Assembly (NCBI GenBank): GCA_903848655.1
Contig: CAINGT010000089.1
Span: forward strand, 1 to 36,067
DNA: 36,067 bases
Source of the DNA: an uncultured Sphingomonadales bacterium
GTDB lineage: Bacteria > Pseudomonadota > Alphaproteobacteria > Sphingomonadales > Sphingomonadaceae
Reading direction: 5' to 3'
Made by a program: the position numbers and the translations under genes. Shown piece by piece: positions 16,901 through 25,712 of this stretch. Numbering within the stretch: the stretch's first letter is position 1; each line of letters opens with the position of its first letter. The notes under the pieces were generated by a model. It made no database searches and was not told where the DNA came from. It worked only from the letters and a program-made list of their open reading frames with translations.

Positions 16901-17881
16901 TCAAATCTCGAAATTGATCATTTGCGCCATGATAAACGCTCCAATCCCCAGCCATACCCCTGCACCGATCAGCGCACCAGTCGCGCGTTGATCGGTAAAG
17001 AATTTTCCCATGTATTCCGGGTTTATAGCATTGAGCGCTAAAAACAGGAGAAATGGCAGGGCTCCGATGATATAGGCAGAAGCCTTGGCTTCAGAGCTCA
17101 AGGCGCTGATTTTGAGCTTCATTTGCGCGCGCTTGCGCAAGACATCCGCCAAATTCGACAGCGTTTCAGCCAGATTGCCTCCGGTTTCGCGCTGGATTGC
17201 CAGCGAGATGCAAAAAAAGCTGAAGTCCGACAAATTGAGCCGATCTGCGGTTTCCTGCAGCGATTCATCCAATGTCCGGCCCAGCCGAACGCGGTCGTTG
17301 ACCAGCTTGAATTCTTCGGCCACCGGTCCGGGCAATTCAGTGGCGACCACGCCAATGGTTTCGGTGATCGGCAAACCTGATCGCAAACCGCGCACCAGCA
17401 GTTCGAGCGCGTCGGGGAAGCGCGCGACAAAGGCTTTGGTGCGCCGCCCGATCATCACATTCAGCATCAGATGCGGCAGACCGGCGCCGATGACCACGCC
17501 AGTAGAAAGCGCCAGCCATGCGATACCACTTTTCAACCATACAAGCGCTGTCACGATCACGATGAGTACAATGCTGACAATGATGTACTGGGTGATTGTC
17601 CAGCCTTGACCCGCCCGGTCCAGACGCAGCTTTAACGCTTCGCCGCGCGATTGCGATCCGGCTACGCGGTAACTGCGCGGCCGACGTGCCGCGATGGCGC
17701 GGCGGTACTGTGCCTCGACGCGGTCATCAGCCCTGTCCGAATGGCGCAGCTTGATTGCCTTCAGGCGGCGGAACACTTTCCGCCCGGCGCTTGGCCGCAT
17801 CGCAAGAGCCGCCAACACGGCCAGCACCAGCACAGCCCCGCCGATCAGGCCCCACATTGGTAAAGTCAAGGTTGTTGGCAT
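16901..17881 (-). CDS. tadB: Tad pilus inner-membrane platform protein TadB
   Basis: TadB is the partner of TadC in the pilus platform. The 326-residue product has an N-terminal hydrophobic helix (about 10-30), a basic cytoplasmic stretch, a membrane pair near 95-145 and a GspF domain with 'FPDALELLVRGLRSGLPITETIGVVATELPGPVAEEF' and 'IQRETGGNLAETLSNLADVLRKR', plus C-terminal hydrophobic segments. I use the ATG at 17881 (MPTTLTLP), preceded by GGAAAG. The open frame runs upstream to 17935, but those codons derive from palindromic repeat copy C. The gene that normally precedes tadB, the ATPase cpaF/tadA, is missing. Confidence 0.95.
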   Translation of the reverse strand: MPTTLTLPMWGLIGGAVLVLAVLAALAMRPSAGRKVFRRLKAIKLRHSDRADDRVEAQYRRAIAARRPRSYRVAGSQSRGEALKLRLDRAGQGWTITQYIIVSIVLIVIVTALVWLKSGIAWLALSTGVVIGAGLPHLMLNVMIGRRTKAFVARFPDALELLVRGLRSGLPITETIGVVATELPGPVAEEFKLVNDRVRLGRTLDESLQETADRLNLSDFSFFCISLAIQRETGGNLAETLSNLADVLRKRAQMKLKISALSSEAKASAYIIGALPFLLFLALNAINPEYMGKFFTDQRATGALIGAGVWLGIGAFIMAQMINFEI

Positions 17882-17897
17882 GGCGCTTTCCGGGGCA

Positions 17898-18004
17898 GGA
17901 GCGTGATACGAAAAAGCGGAACCGGTTGTTCGCAATCAATTACGCGAAAACAAGATAAAAACTCTGGAGCGGGATACGATTGGATCTGATCGTATCCTGC
18001 TCTA
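17898..18004. repeat. Palindromic repeat copy C, between cpaE and tadB
   Basis: This is a diverged copy of the double-hairpin element. Hairpin 1 includes GCGTGATACGAAAAA and TTACGC arms. Hairpin 2 pairs AGCGGGATACGAT with ATCGTATCCTGCT. Compared with copy D the stem has two paired changes (A-T to G-C and G-C to A-T) and several changes that leave G-T wobbles. It lies 17 nt upstream of the tadB start and about 77 nt downstream of the cpaE stop, in the slot usually filled by cpaF. Confidence 0.88.
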
Positions 18005-18080
18005 TCGGTCAATGGGGTGACCGTGAACTTCGGCCTGTCACCGGTTCGGATCGATCACAACTACCGCACATTCTTGCAAG

Positions 18081-19358
18081 TCAACTTTTGGCTGACGCTG
18101 ACTTCTTGCTGGAAAACCAGCCTTGGCGCACTGGCGCAGCTTTGCCGGCTTTTTTGCCTTTGCTGCCATCCGCCTGGGACGCGCCTTCGCCGCCGTCGCC
18201 AATGGCAATGATCGCATCGGCGATGGCCCGCAATACTTGTGCCGATTTGGCGTTACGGTTGGCGCCTAGAAAGGTCTGGCCCAGTTTGGCCGCATTTGTG
18301 GCTGCTTTGAAATCGTCAGGGATGGCAAAGCTGAGTTTTCGCTCTATGGATGTTTCAAAGTCTGCTCGGCTAATCTGGCCTGCCCCCGATGGGACTTTAT
18401 TTGCAACCACGAGCACTTGCGCTTGCGGAACATTCGATTTCAACCATGACAGGATGCGAATGCCATCGCGTGCACCTTCCAGCGTCAGTTCCGTAACAAC
18501 TACCACCACTTGCATGTCTATCAGCAATTGCGGGAAATTTATCAACATGTTGCGCGGCAGATCAACCACAGTTGCGGCAAACGACTGGCGGAATTCTTCC
18601 AGCAATTGCATGAACGCGCTACCATCGGTCAATAACGGCGTATTGATCGGGATTTCGGCTGACAGAACCGCCAGATTGTCGCTGGGGCGGATCATCGCAC
18701 GTTCGATGAACAGCCCGTCGATGCGGCTGGGGTTTTCAACCGCGTCAGACAGCCCGCGGCCTGGTTCAAGATCGAAGGTCAAGGCGCCGGTGCCGAAATG
18801 GACATCGAGATCGAGCAGCGCAGTTGGCATCGCGTTGTCAGTGCTTAACGCCCAGCTTAACGAAGTCGCGATCATCGAGGCCCCGACACCGCCGCGCGTA
18901 CCCACTACGGCGGTGGCAATGTGGCGTCTGGCGGCTGCCATTTCGCCACCCCGGGGTGTTGTAAAGATCGCCTGCGCTTTGGCCAGCGTGTCGCGCAAAT
19001 GGCCTGGCGACAGTGGTTTGAGCAGATAGTCCTGAATTCCGGATGCCACGAGGTCGCGGTATAGCCGCACATCGTTGACTTGGCCCATCGCGATCACCAC
19101 CGTGCCCGGCTCGCACACTTCGGCCAGTGCATTGATGTCGTTGATCGGGTCGCCGCTTTCGGACAAGTCCACCATCAGGATCGCCGGGCTGGCGGTGATT
19201 GCCAGCGACTGAATTGCCGCGCGCAGCCCGCTTTTCATGACTTTTTCTGGTGGCCAGCCCATGCTGATCGCTGCCGCGCGCAACACATCGAGCGTGGCAT
19301 CGTCGCACACGAAGGCGGCGAACATATCGCGATTGCCGGATTTCAAGGGCGTGTTCAT
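18081..19358 (-). CDS. cpaE: Tad pilus localisation ATPase-like protein CpaE/TadZ
   Basis: CpaE/TadZ is a MinD/ParA-like protein that places the Tad machine at the pole. The 425-residue product has an N-terminal receiver-like domain (about 10-125, 'AILMVDLSESGD' and 'DYLLKPLSP'). A P-loop domain follows with a degenerate Walker A, GTRGGVGAS (153-161), in which the usual lysine is Ala; this is common in CpaE. 'ALLDLDVHFGTGALTFDLEPGRGLSDAV' is the switch region typical of the family. The C-terminal tail is Lys/Ser-rich. It follows cpaD by 32 nt. The ATG start has no good SD (CCTCCC precedes it). Confidence 0.94.
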   Translation of the reverse strand: MNTPLKSGNRDMFAAFVCDDATLDVLRAAAISMGWPPEKVMKSGLRAAIQSLAITASPAILMVDLSESGDPINDINALAEVCEPGTVVIAMGQVNDVRLYRDLVASGIQDYLLKPLSPGHLRDTLAKAQAIFTTPRGGEMAAARRHIATAVVGTRGGVGASMIATSLSWALSTDNAMPTALLDLDVHFGTGALTFDLEPGRGLSDAVENPSRIDGLFIERAMIRPSDNLAVLSAEIPINTPLLTDGSAFMQLLEEFRQSFAATVVDLPRNMLINFPQLLIDMQVVVVVTELTLEGARDGIRILSWLKSNVPQAQVLVVANKVPSGAGQISRADFETSIERKLSFAIPDDFKAATNAAKLGQTFLGANRNAKSAQVLRAIADAIIAIGDGGEGASQADGSKGKKAGKAAPVRQGWFSSKKSASAKS

Positions 19359-19390
19359 GGGAGGTTGCTTGCCGCTCTCGTTCGTTGGGA

Positions 19391-20077
19391 CTACTGGGTT
19401 GACTGCCCTTTGGCAGTCCCCCCGCCACCGGATGGCGCTTTGCCGCGATACGCGTCTATCGCTTTGGCATTGGTCATCGCGACCGTGGTGCCGGTGTCGT
19501 CCTGGCCATGGACCAGATCCTGCTTGTCAGCGACCATCGCCGCCAGATTTGAACTGACGGCACAACCATAATTGCGCGACGTCGCATTGCGCAGATTACC
19601 GTCCGATTTGCCCGACCAGTCGGGGCATCCCGGCACACTGGCCATCGCGCGCAAAACAACCACCCTGGCCTGCCCACCGGCAATTGCGCCTTCGGTAACC
19701 GGAGCCACGGGATCAAGCAGCAGCCCGAATTTTCGGGCAACGCTTTCAACCACCAGGCGCGTTGACGTTGCATCGGCCGGATCATCCAGCGCGACATGAT
19801 CGCCATATTTCAACCCGATCGCCGTGAACCAGTCGGCAAGCCGCTGTTCCTGTGCCGGGTCCAGCCCGGTGGCGGGATTGGTCGCCAGATCAAAACTGAA
19901 CCGGGTATGTTCGACCACGGGCTGGTGCAGATTTTCGAGCGTCTGGTTGGTTGGCATGCCGCTGGTGCACCCCGTCAGCACGACTGCCATGGTCAGCGCC
20001 AGCGCGGCGGCGGAACGGCGGAGCGGGCGGCTCGCAACCCGGTCAGGCGAAAGTGTCATCGCGATGGTCCCTGTCAC
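19391..20077 (-). CDS. cpaD: Tad pilus lipoprotein CpaD
   Basis: CpaD is an outer-membrane lipoprotein that supports the CpaC secretin. The 228-residue product has a basic N-terminus, a hydrophobic stretch and the lipobox LTGC (Cys37). The mature part contains 'VLRAMASVPGCPDWSGKSDGNLRNATSRNYGCAVSSNLAAMVADKQDLVHG', the C-terminal signature of CpaD with two conserved Cys. The GTG at 20077 overlaps the cpaC stop by 4 nt (GTGA); an in-frame ATG at 20059 is an alternative with GGGA upstream. The Gly-rich tail (GGGG) is unremarkable. Confidence 0.92.
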   Translation of the reverse strand: MTGTIAMTLSPDRVASRPLRRSAAALALTMAVVLTGCTSGMPTNQTLENLHQPVVEHTRFSFDLATNPATGLDPAQEQRLADWFTAIGLKYGDHVALDDPADATSTRLVVESVARKFGLLLDPVAPVTEGAIAGGQARVVVLRAMASVPGCPDWSGKSDGNLRNATSRNYGCAVSSNLAAMVADKQDLVHGQDDTGTTVAMTNAKAIDAYRGKAPSGGGGTAKGQSTQ

Positions 20078-21750
20078 TGAATGCTGAAACCGGGTTGCGT
20101 GTCGGCAGCAGGCTTTTGTTTGCCGTTGCGCAGCGGGTTGACGGTGGGTGCCGGTTGCGGAATCGGCTTGTCGATCGGCTTTGGCCGGTCAGGGTCTTTC
20201 ATGTCCTCGCGCTCGACGTTGCCAAGCAGTTGGTGCAGGGCATCGGCGTTCTTGAAGCCGTCGGTGGGCAGATGGACCTGGCTCGCATCGATTGGCGAGA
20301 CAAGGTAGGGCGTGACCACGATCACCAGTTCGCTTTCGCCCTTTTTGAACGCGGTGGACCGGAACAGCGAACCCAGCACCGGCACGTCGCCTGCACCGGG
20401 CATTTTCGCAATGCTGTTCGATGAATTGTTCTTGAGCAGTCCGGCGATCATGAAACTTTGCCCTGAGCCAAGCTCTACTGTGGTTTCCGCGCGGCGCACG
20501 GTCAGCCCCGGGATCGTCAAGCCATTGATCGTTACCGAGCCTTCGGTTGTCAATTCGGATACTTCAGGTTTGACCCGTAACGAGATTCGCCCATTGGTCA
20601 GCACAGTCGGCGTATATGACAGGCTGACCCCGTATTTCTTGAACTCGACCGTGGTTGAACCCAGACCGGTGTTGACCGGGATGGGATATTCCCCCCCGGC
20701 AAGGAAATCGGCGGTTTCACCCGACAATGCGGTCAGATTGGGCTCGGCCAATGTCGTGACCAGCCCGATTTGTTCACCCAGGTCCAACGCGCCCAGCATA
20801 CTGAGCCCGAACACTTTGCTCGACCAGCCCAAGGCCGTGCCGACCAGGGGAACGGTTATTCCAACGCCGGCGGTCTTGACCAGCCCTTCTGGATTCAGCA
20901 CCGTGCGTGCAGTGGGGTCAGCAACAAGACCGGTCGGGACGGTACCCACGCCCAGCGGCACGGCGCTGCTGCCGCCGCTGTAAAACCCGTTGCCCTGCCC
21001 GATCCCATAGCGAAAGCCATTGGATGACGAGGCACTGGCGAAGTTGGAACTGATCGTGCGGGTCAGTGAACGGCTGACTTCGGCAATTTTGACGCTGAGG
21101 TTGACTTGCAGCGGGGTATTCAGTTTCAGCCGGGTGATGATCGTGGTTTTTTCGCCGGAATAGGCCTTGATTAGCCGTTCTGCTTCGGCGGCATCCTCTG
21201 GTGCGCCGACCGTGCCGGTCAGCAGCACTGCGCCGTTCATGATCGTGGTGGAGATGTGCGCATCAGGCATGGCAAGGTGCAGCAGTTGATCGATCGAATC
21301 ATAACCGCTGCCGACGCGAACGATAGCAGACCAGATCACTTCGCCCTGCGCGTTGCTGGCATAGATGGTGGTCTCACCACTCAATTTGCCAAACACATAA
21401 AGTTGGCTGCGCGATTTCATGTGAACATCCGCAACGGATTCGCTCGCGACGAACACGTCAGCAATTGCTCCGGGCACGGTGACCAATTGGCTGCGCCCAA
21501 TTCCGATCGTCATCGTCCTGGTCGGAGCGGTAACGCCTGCGCCGGTGCGGATTGCAGCGGGCAGCATGCCGAAATGGGGCTGCGGCAGCGGAGCCGCGCT
21601 GGATGGACGATGAGCCTTGGCGGCACCTTTTACAGCCGCTTTGTGAGCGCCCTTAGCAGCATTCTTGTGCGGGGCTGCGGCTGACGCCGCTGGCGCCGTA
21701 GCGATCACTGCCGCGCCGAGCAGCGTGGTCATCACGCGCAATTTCATCAT
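20074..21750 (-). CDS. cpaC: Tad pilus outer-membrane secretin CpaC
   Basis: CpaC (RcpA) forms the outer-membrane pore for the pilus. The 558-residue product starts at ATG 21750 (MMKLRV), just after GAAAGG, with a signal peptide ending near 'APAASA' (about residue 25). A Lys/Ala-rich linker follows, then a pilus-assembly N domain ('GRSQLVTVPGAIADVFVASESVADVHMKSRSQLYVFGKLSGETTIYA') and a BON-like segment. The secretin domain includes 'LSGETADFLAGGEYPIPV' and ends with 'VPVLGSLFRSTAFKKGESELVIVVTPYLV', the classic secretin C-terminal motif. The tail is Pro/Lys-rich. The frame is open to 21858 but that part overlaps cpaB and lacks a signal. Confidence 0.96.
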   Translation of the reverse strand: MMKLRVMTTLLGAAVIATAPAASAAAPHKNAAKGAHKAAVKGAAKAHRPSSAAPLPQPHFGMLPAAIRTGAGVTAPTRTMTIGIGRSQLVTVPGAIADVFVASESVADVHMKSRSQLYVFGKLSGETTIYASNAQGEVIWSAIVRVGSGYDSIDQLLHLAMPDAHISTTIMNGAVLLTGTVGAPEDAAEAERLIKAYSGEKTTIITRLKLNTPLQVNLSVKIAEVSRSLTRTISSNFASASSSNGFRYGIGQGNGFYSGGSSAVPLGVGTVPTGLVADPTARTVLNPEGLVKTAGVGITVPLVGTALGWSSKVFGLSMLGALDLGEQIGLVTTLAEPNLTALSGETADFLAGGEYPIPVNTGLGSTTVEFKKYGVSLSYTPTVLTNGRISLRVKPEVSELTTEGSVTINGLTIPGLTVRRAETTVELGSGQSFMIAGLLKNNSSNSIAKMPGAGDVPVLGSLFRSTAFKKGESELVIVVTPYLVSPIDASQVHLPTDGFKNADALHQLLGNVEREDMKDPDRPKPIDKPIPQPAPTVNPLRNGKQKPAADTQPGFSIQ

Positions 21751-21838
21751 CTTGCCTTTCACGCCGGGGTCGGACGGGGCGTGATCGCCCTTGGTTCCAA
21801 GGCGGGTGGTCGCGTGCGGATAGCAGTGCCGGCGCATG

Positions 21839-22864
21839 TCAAAACGATCCTGATGCATTGATTGGCACTTCGACAGTAATTCCGCCCCGCGTCACGCGCA
21901 CGGTCGGCCCGCGCTTGACCACAGAAGTCGGCCCGGCCGGCCCGCTTGGCACGACAGGCTGCCCCGATGGGTCGAAGAAACCGACTGCTGGAACCGACTT
22001 GCGTTGAAACCGCGAAACATCGCCGCCAGTTACAAAGCTTGATCCGGTGGTGATCGGCCTCGACATCGCGCCTTGGATCAGCTTGTCTTCCTGTTGCCTG
22101 CTTGTTCCGGCAGGGATTTTGACCTGGCCAGAGGCAACGGCGCGTTCGAGATCACTGGTATTGTCGGCGATCGAGCGCAGCGACAGCGTGATCGAACCGA
22201 TTGTCTGCGCCACTGCCAACTGTTCAGCGATCTTCGGGGTGACTTCCACTGTCACGAGGTTGAACGCTTTGACTTCGGTCTGGCCATCTTCCTTCTTGGT
22301 TTGCACGGTGGATTGGTCGGTGGCCAACACCCGCAAATTCTGCAGGATTGTCTCGGTCGCGCGCAAGGGTTGCGACGTGCCACCACCGGCAACCGTTTGA
22401 GACAACAGCAGATCGACATGGTCTCCAGGAAATATGAACCCGGCAACACCCGCATTGGCATTGACCGGAATCGCCACGGCCCGCATCCCTGCCCCAAGCG
22501 CGGCGGCCAGAAAGCCGCGATCGCCCGGTGCAACCAGCGAACCTTTGGTGACCGGCTGGCCCGCCGTGATCGCGTTCTTGACCACCGTGCCGAGCACCTG
22601 CTTGTTCATCACGGTATCTTCCTGCTTGAAATAAGCACCATCGACGAGATTGCTTGGCCAATCCTGAAAACCCACCGCCCCTTCAGTGATGATTGTGCCG
22701 ACCGGCAGCGCGCGCAGCGCGACCAGCACTTTGGGCCCGGAACTGACCGGCGCTGCGACCGGCGGTGGCGGCGGGCTGCTCGTCAGAAACGAACGCAGCG
22801 CAAATGCCGTGGCAATCACGAGGACCACCGCTCCAATCAGCAAAAACAGTTTGTTCCTGTCCAT
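21839..22864 (-). CDS. cpaB: Tad pilus assembly protein CpaB
   Basis: CpaB (RcpC) is a periplasmic, inner-membrane-anchored component acting near the secretin. The 341-residue product has one N-terminal membrane helix (about 6-23), a Pro-rich linker (SSPPPPPV), and an SAF domain (about 45-115: 'VLVALRALPVGTIITEGAVGFQDWP' and 'QPVTKGSLVAPGDRGFLAAALGAGMRAVAIPVNANAGVAGFIFPGDHVDLLL'). An RcpC domain (about 170-245) and a C-terminal extension ending in alternating basic/hydrophobic residues follow. It lies between cpaA and cpaC on the minus strand, about 88 nt before the cpaC start. Confidence 0.95.
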   Translation of the reverse strand: MDRNKLFLLIGAVVLVIATAFALRSFLTSSPPPPPVAAPVSSGPKVLVALRALPVGTIITEGAVGFQDWPSNLVDGAYFKQEDTVMNKQVLGTVVKNAITAGQPVTKGSLVAPGDRGFLAAALGAGMRAVAIPVNANAGVAGFIFPGDHVDLLLSQTVAGGGTSQPLRATETILQNLRVLATDQSTVQTKKEDGQTEVKAFNLVTVEVTPKIAEQLAVAQTIGSITLSLRSIADNTSDLERAVASGQVKIPAGTSRQQEDKLIQGAMSRPITTGSSFVTGGDVSRFQRKSVPAVGFFDPSGQPVVPSGPAGPTSVVKRGPTVRVTRGGITVEVPINASGSF

Positions 22865-22975
22865 GGCCTGTGCATTCCGCCTTGTTTGATCGAACCGGTG
22901 GGTATCGGCTCACACGCTGGTTATCAGTGTCAGTAAATTATCGCTGCACGCCGGGTACAGACCGGCTTGTTAACG

Positions 22976-23512
22976 TCATTGCTTTGCAGCCGGGTTTGGA
23001 ACCGCTGCCATATCTTGCTCATTAACCCAGTTTTTGCCGTCATACCAGTGTGCCATGTCGGCGTTGCCCAGCGCCCACAACCCCGCCAGCGCAATCGCCA
23101 CGCCGTAAGGGATCAACGGCCGTTCTTTGCTACGGCGCGCGACTTGCCACACCAGCAGCATCACTGTCAGCGCACCGCCGAGCAGAGCCATTACGATCAG
23201 CATCCGTCCGTATAAAACCGGAGGCAGCCACAGCGCGAGCGCGGTCAGCAGTTTGACATCGCCGCCACCTATCGCGCGAAGCGCAAACAACCCGGCCAGC
23301 GCCGCGAAAGCCACACATGCCAGCACGATCTGGACCACCACTCCCGGCCATAGCGACAGACCGGTTGCCCACCAGAACAGTGGCGCTCCCAGCGCAATCG
23401 CGGCATTAAGCCAGTTGTCCACCTGACGGCGCCAGATATCGGTCAAGGCAGCAATCAGCAGCGCGATTGCCAAGCCCGCAGCCAACCCGTAAATCATCCA
23501 TAGTCCGTGCAT
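22976..23512 (-). CDS. cpaA: Prepilin peptidase CpaA/TadV
   Basis: This A24-family aspartic peptidase cleaves the leader of Flp prepilin at the inner membrane. The ATG at 23512 (MHGLWMIYG), with AAGG 7 nt upstream, gives 178 residues, the usual length of the short form without the methylation domain. Catalytic aspartates are Asp25 (before WRRQVDNW) and Asp85 in the GGGD motif (GGGDVKLL). There are about six hydrophobic segments. It heads the visible cpa cluster; the 111 nt between it and cpaB contain no pilin gene, nor does the region upstream, which goes straight into a divergent hydrolase gene. Confidence 0.94.
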   Translation of the reverse strand: MHGLWMIYGLAAGLAIALLIAALTDIWRRQVDNWLNAAIALGAPLFWWATGLSLWPGVVVQIVLACVAFAALAGLFALRAIGGGDVKLLTALALWLPPVLYGRMLIVMALLGGALTVMLLVWQVARRSKERPLIPYGVAIALAGLWALGNADMAHWYDGKNWVNEQDMAAVPNPAAKQ

Positions 23513-23575
23513 ATTGTGCCTTATGCAGCTAAACACTTACCAAACAGTAACCAAGTTCCGGCACGAAGGCAGGCA

Positions 23576-24562
23576 GTGACAGGCATTACCGAACCGCTGG
23601 ACACCGCCGCCCTGCGCCGGACGATTCCGGCCGATGCGCGCGAATCGGTCTGGCTTGCCGATAAATTTGCACCAATTCGGCGAATTGACTGGTCACACCC
23701 AAAAGGCAACACGAAACGACCGCGCGGATCGCTGCTGTTTGTTCCAGGACGCGCGGATTTCTATGAAAAGTATCTCGAAACGCTGGATGGCTGGTTTCAC
23801 CAAGGCTGGCAGGTAACCGCGCTTGATTGGCGCTGGCAGGCCGGGTCCGGACGGTATCACCGCGATCCACAAGTCGGCGGCGTCAGCGATTTTTCAATCT
23901 GGATTAACGATTTGAGCGAGTTCTGGGCAAGCTGGATCAAAACCGTGCCCGGCCCCCACGTGCTGGTCGGGCATTCGCTGGGGGGTCACCTGGCGTTGCG
24001 CGCGGCGGCGGAGCGGCGGGTGCACCCATCCGCGCTTGTACTAAGTGCGCCGATGCTTGGTTTCGTCACCCCGATTCCGCGCCGGGTGCAGCCGTGGTTC
24101 GCGTGGCTGATGTGCGCGGTGGCTGATCGCAACCGCGCGGCGTGGCGCGGGGGCGAAGGGCCGGGCGACAGCGCGGCGACGCGCGGCACCACACTGACTC
24201 ACGACGCCGGGCGGTATGCTGACGAAGCATGGTGGCGCGCGCAGCGGCCCGAACTCGATCTTGGCCCGGCAAGCTGGGACTGGGTGCGCAAGGCTAGCGA
24301 TTCGCTGGCGCGGATCGCGCAGCCCGGCCTGCTCGAAAGCCTGACCGTGCCTACGCTGCTGCTGGGCACGCGCGCCGACCGGCTGGTGGCCTACGCGGAT
24401 ATTGCGCGCGCCGCCGCACGCTTGCCCCATGCCGAACTGGTTGCATTCGGCGCTGAAGCCGCGCACGAACTGCTGCGCGAGGCCGATCCGGTGCGCGATC
24501 GCGTGCTCGCGGCGATCACGCAGTTCCTTGATCGCACCGCGCCGCCCGTTCAGCCCGCTTGA
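23576..24562 (+). CDS. Alpha/beta hydrolase (lysophospholipase-like, Hydrolase_4)
   Basis: This cytoplasmic serine hydrolase of 328 residues is related to PldB/monoglyceride lipases. The nucleophile elbow GHSLGG has Ser134. 'GSLLFVPGRADFYEKYLETLDGWFHQGWQVTALDWRWQAGSGR' shows the oxyanion-hole and second strand typical of the family. The probable catalytic Asp lies in 'LLLGTRADRLVAY' and the His in 'AEAAHELLRE'. The GTG at 23576, after GAAGG with 6-nt spacing, is chosen; the open frame to 23507 would overlap the cpaA start. It is divergent from cpaA and 16 nt before the next gene on the same strand. Substrate unknown. Confidence 0.9.
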   Translation: MTGITEPLDTAALRRTIPADARESVWLADKFAPIRRIDWSHPKGNTKRPRGSLLFVPGRADFYEKYLETLDGWFHQGWQVTALDWRWQAGSGRYHRDPQVGGVSDFSIWINDLSEFWASWIKTVPGPHVLVGHSLGGHLALRAAAERRVHPSALVLSAPMLGFVTPIPRRVQPWFAWLMCAVADRNRAAWRGGEGPGDSAATRGTTLTHDAGRYADEAWWRAQRPELDLGPASWDWVRKASDSLARIAQPGLLESLTVPTLLLGTRADRLVAYADIARAAARLPHAELVAFGAEAAHELLREADPVRDRVLAAITQFLDRTAPPVQPA

Positions 24563-24578
24563 AGTTCGAGACTCGCGC

Positions 24579-25709
24579 ATGACCGATATCGTTGCCGCCA
24601 CTGCCGCCGATCTGGCCACTCCATTCGATATCGCGATTATCGGTGCGGGCATGGCGGGGGCCAGCCTTGCCGCCGAATGCGCCAGCGCCGCGCGCGTGCT
24701 GCTGATCGAGGCCGAAGACGCGCCGGGATATCACACCACCGGGCGGTCCGCCGCATTCTGGGAAGAAAGCTATGGCGGGCCGGGGGTCTTGCCGCTCACC
24801 ACCGCCTCGCACGGCCTGCTTGACCGGCTGGGGCTGCTCTCGCCGCGCGCCGGGTTGACCATCGGACGCGCGGAAGATGGCGACCGGATCGCGCGGTTCG
24901 TTGATGACTATGCCGCTTTAGGCGTCGATATCCGCTTGTTCGACCGCGCCGCGATTGCCCGCGAAGTGCCCGGGTTGCGGCCCGAATGGCACTTCGGCGC
25001 CTATGAGGCGCGCGGCGCGGATATCGACGTGGCGGGGTTGCACCAGCATTACCTCGCGCAAGCGCGGCGCGCCGGATCGGTGCTCAAATTGCGCGCGCGC
25101 GTCGCCGGGATCGAGCGCGATGGTGCCAATTGGCAGGTGCACTGGCCGCAAGGCAGCGTGCGCGCCGCCGTGCTGGTCAACGCCGCCGGGGCATGGGCCG
25201 ACACCGTCGCCGCGCTGGCAGGGGCCGCACCGCTCGGGATTGCCCCGTTACGCCGCACCATCGTGCAATTGCGCACCGATCCGCTGCCGCCCGCCGCAAT
25301 GCCGCTGACTTTCGGGATCGATCAGGATTTCTATTTCAAGCCGCAAAGCGGTCGGTTGCTGGTATCGCCGCACGATGAAACCCCCGATGTCGCCCATGAT
25401 GTCGCACCCGAAGAGCTTGATGTCGCCATCGCCATCGACCGGTTTGACCATGCGCTCGATTGGCGCATCGCCGCGGTTGAGCGCCGCTGGGCGGGATTGC
25501 GCAGCTTTGCCCCGGATCGCCTGCCGGTCTATGGCCATGACCCGGCAGTGGCGGGGCTGTTCTGGTTTGCCGGGCAGGGCGGCTTCGGCATCCAGACCGC
25601 GCCCGCTGCGGCCCGGCTGGCCGCGCAACTGCTGCTGGGCGCACCGCGCGACGCGATGACCGAAGCGCTCGACGCCGCCGTCTATGCGCCGGGGCGGTTT
25701 GCGCGCTGA
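24579..25709 (+). CDS. FAD-dependent oxidoreductase, D-arginine dehydrogenase (DauA)-like
   Basis: This DAO-family flavoenzyme of 376 residues binds FAD through GAGMAG (22-27) and an acidic strand end (LLIEAEDAPG). 'GYHTTGRSAAFWEESYG' near residue 49 matches the DauA-type stretch in which the flavin is covered. The C-terminal 'WFAGQGGFGIQTAPAAARLAAQLL' is the other hallmark of that subgroup (recall). It would oxidise a D-amino acid or related amine. The start ATG 24579 lies 16 nt after the hydrolase stop; an upstream open frame inside the hydrolase gene is ignored. The 3' end is only 3 nt from the convergent rnhA stop, so there is no room for a terminator between them. Confidence 0.9.
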   Translation: MTDIVAATAADLATPFDIAIIGAGMAGASLAAECASAARVLLIEAEDAPGYHTTGRSAAFWEESYGGPGVLPLTTASHGLLDRLGLLSPRAGLTIGRAEDGDRIARFVDDYAALGVDIRLFDRAAIAREVPGLRPEWHFGAYEARGADIDVAGLHQHYLAQARRAGSVLKLRARVAGIERDGANWQVHWPQGSVRAAVLVNAAGAWADTVAALAGAAPLGIAPLRRTIVQLRTDPLPPAAMPLTFGIDQDFYFKPQSGRLLVSPHDETPDVAHDVAPEELDVAIAIDRFDHALDWRIAAVERRWAGLRSFAPDRLPVYGHDPAVAGLFWFAGQGGFGIQTAPAAARLAAQLLLGAPRDAMTEALDAAVYAPGRFAR

Positions 25710-25712
25710 CGG

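Noticed and set aside
14132..18004. The palindromic repeats as a CRISPR array or as IS ends flanking a transposon.
   Set aside because: The copies are kilobases apart with housekeeping genes between them, with no regular spacers and no transposase gene.
17980..19029. A plus-strand open frame of 349 codons between tadB and cpaE that might replace CpaF.
   Set aside because: It is almost entirely antisense to cpaE, is Ser/Arg-rich, and shows no Walker motifs of a secretion ATPase.
22950..22966. Small hairpin GCCGG-N7-CCGGC between cpaB and cpaA as a terminator.
   Set aside because: A 5-bp stem is too weak, and it lies inside what should be one operon.
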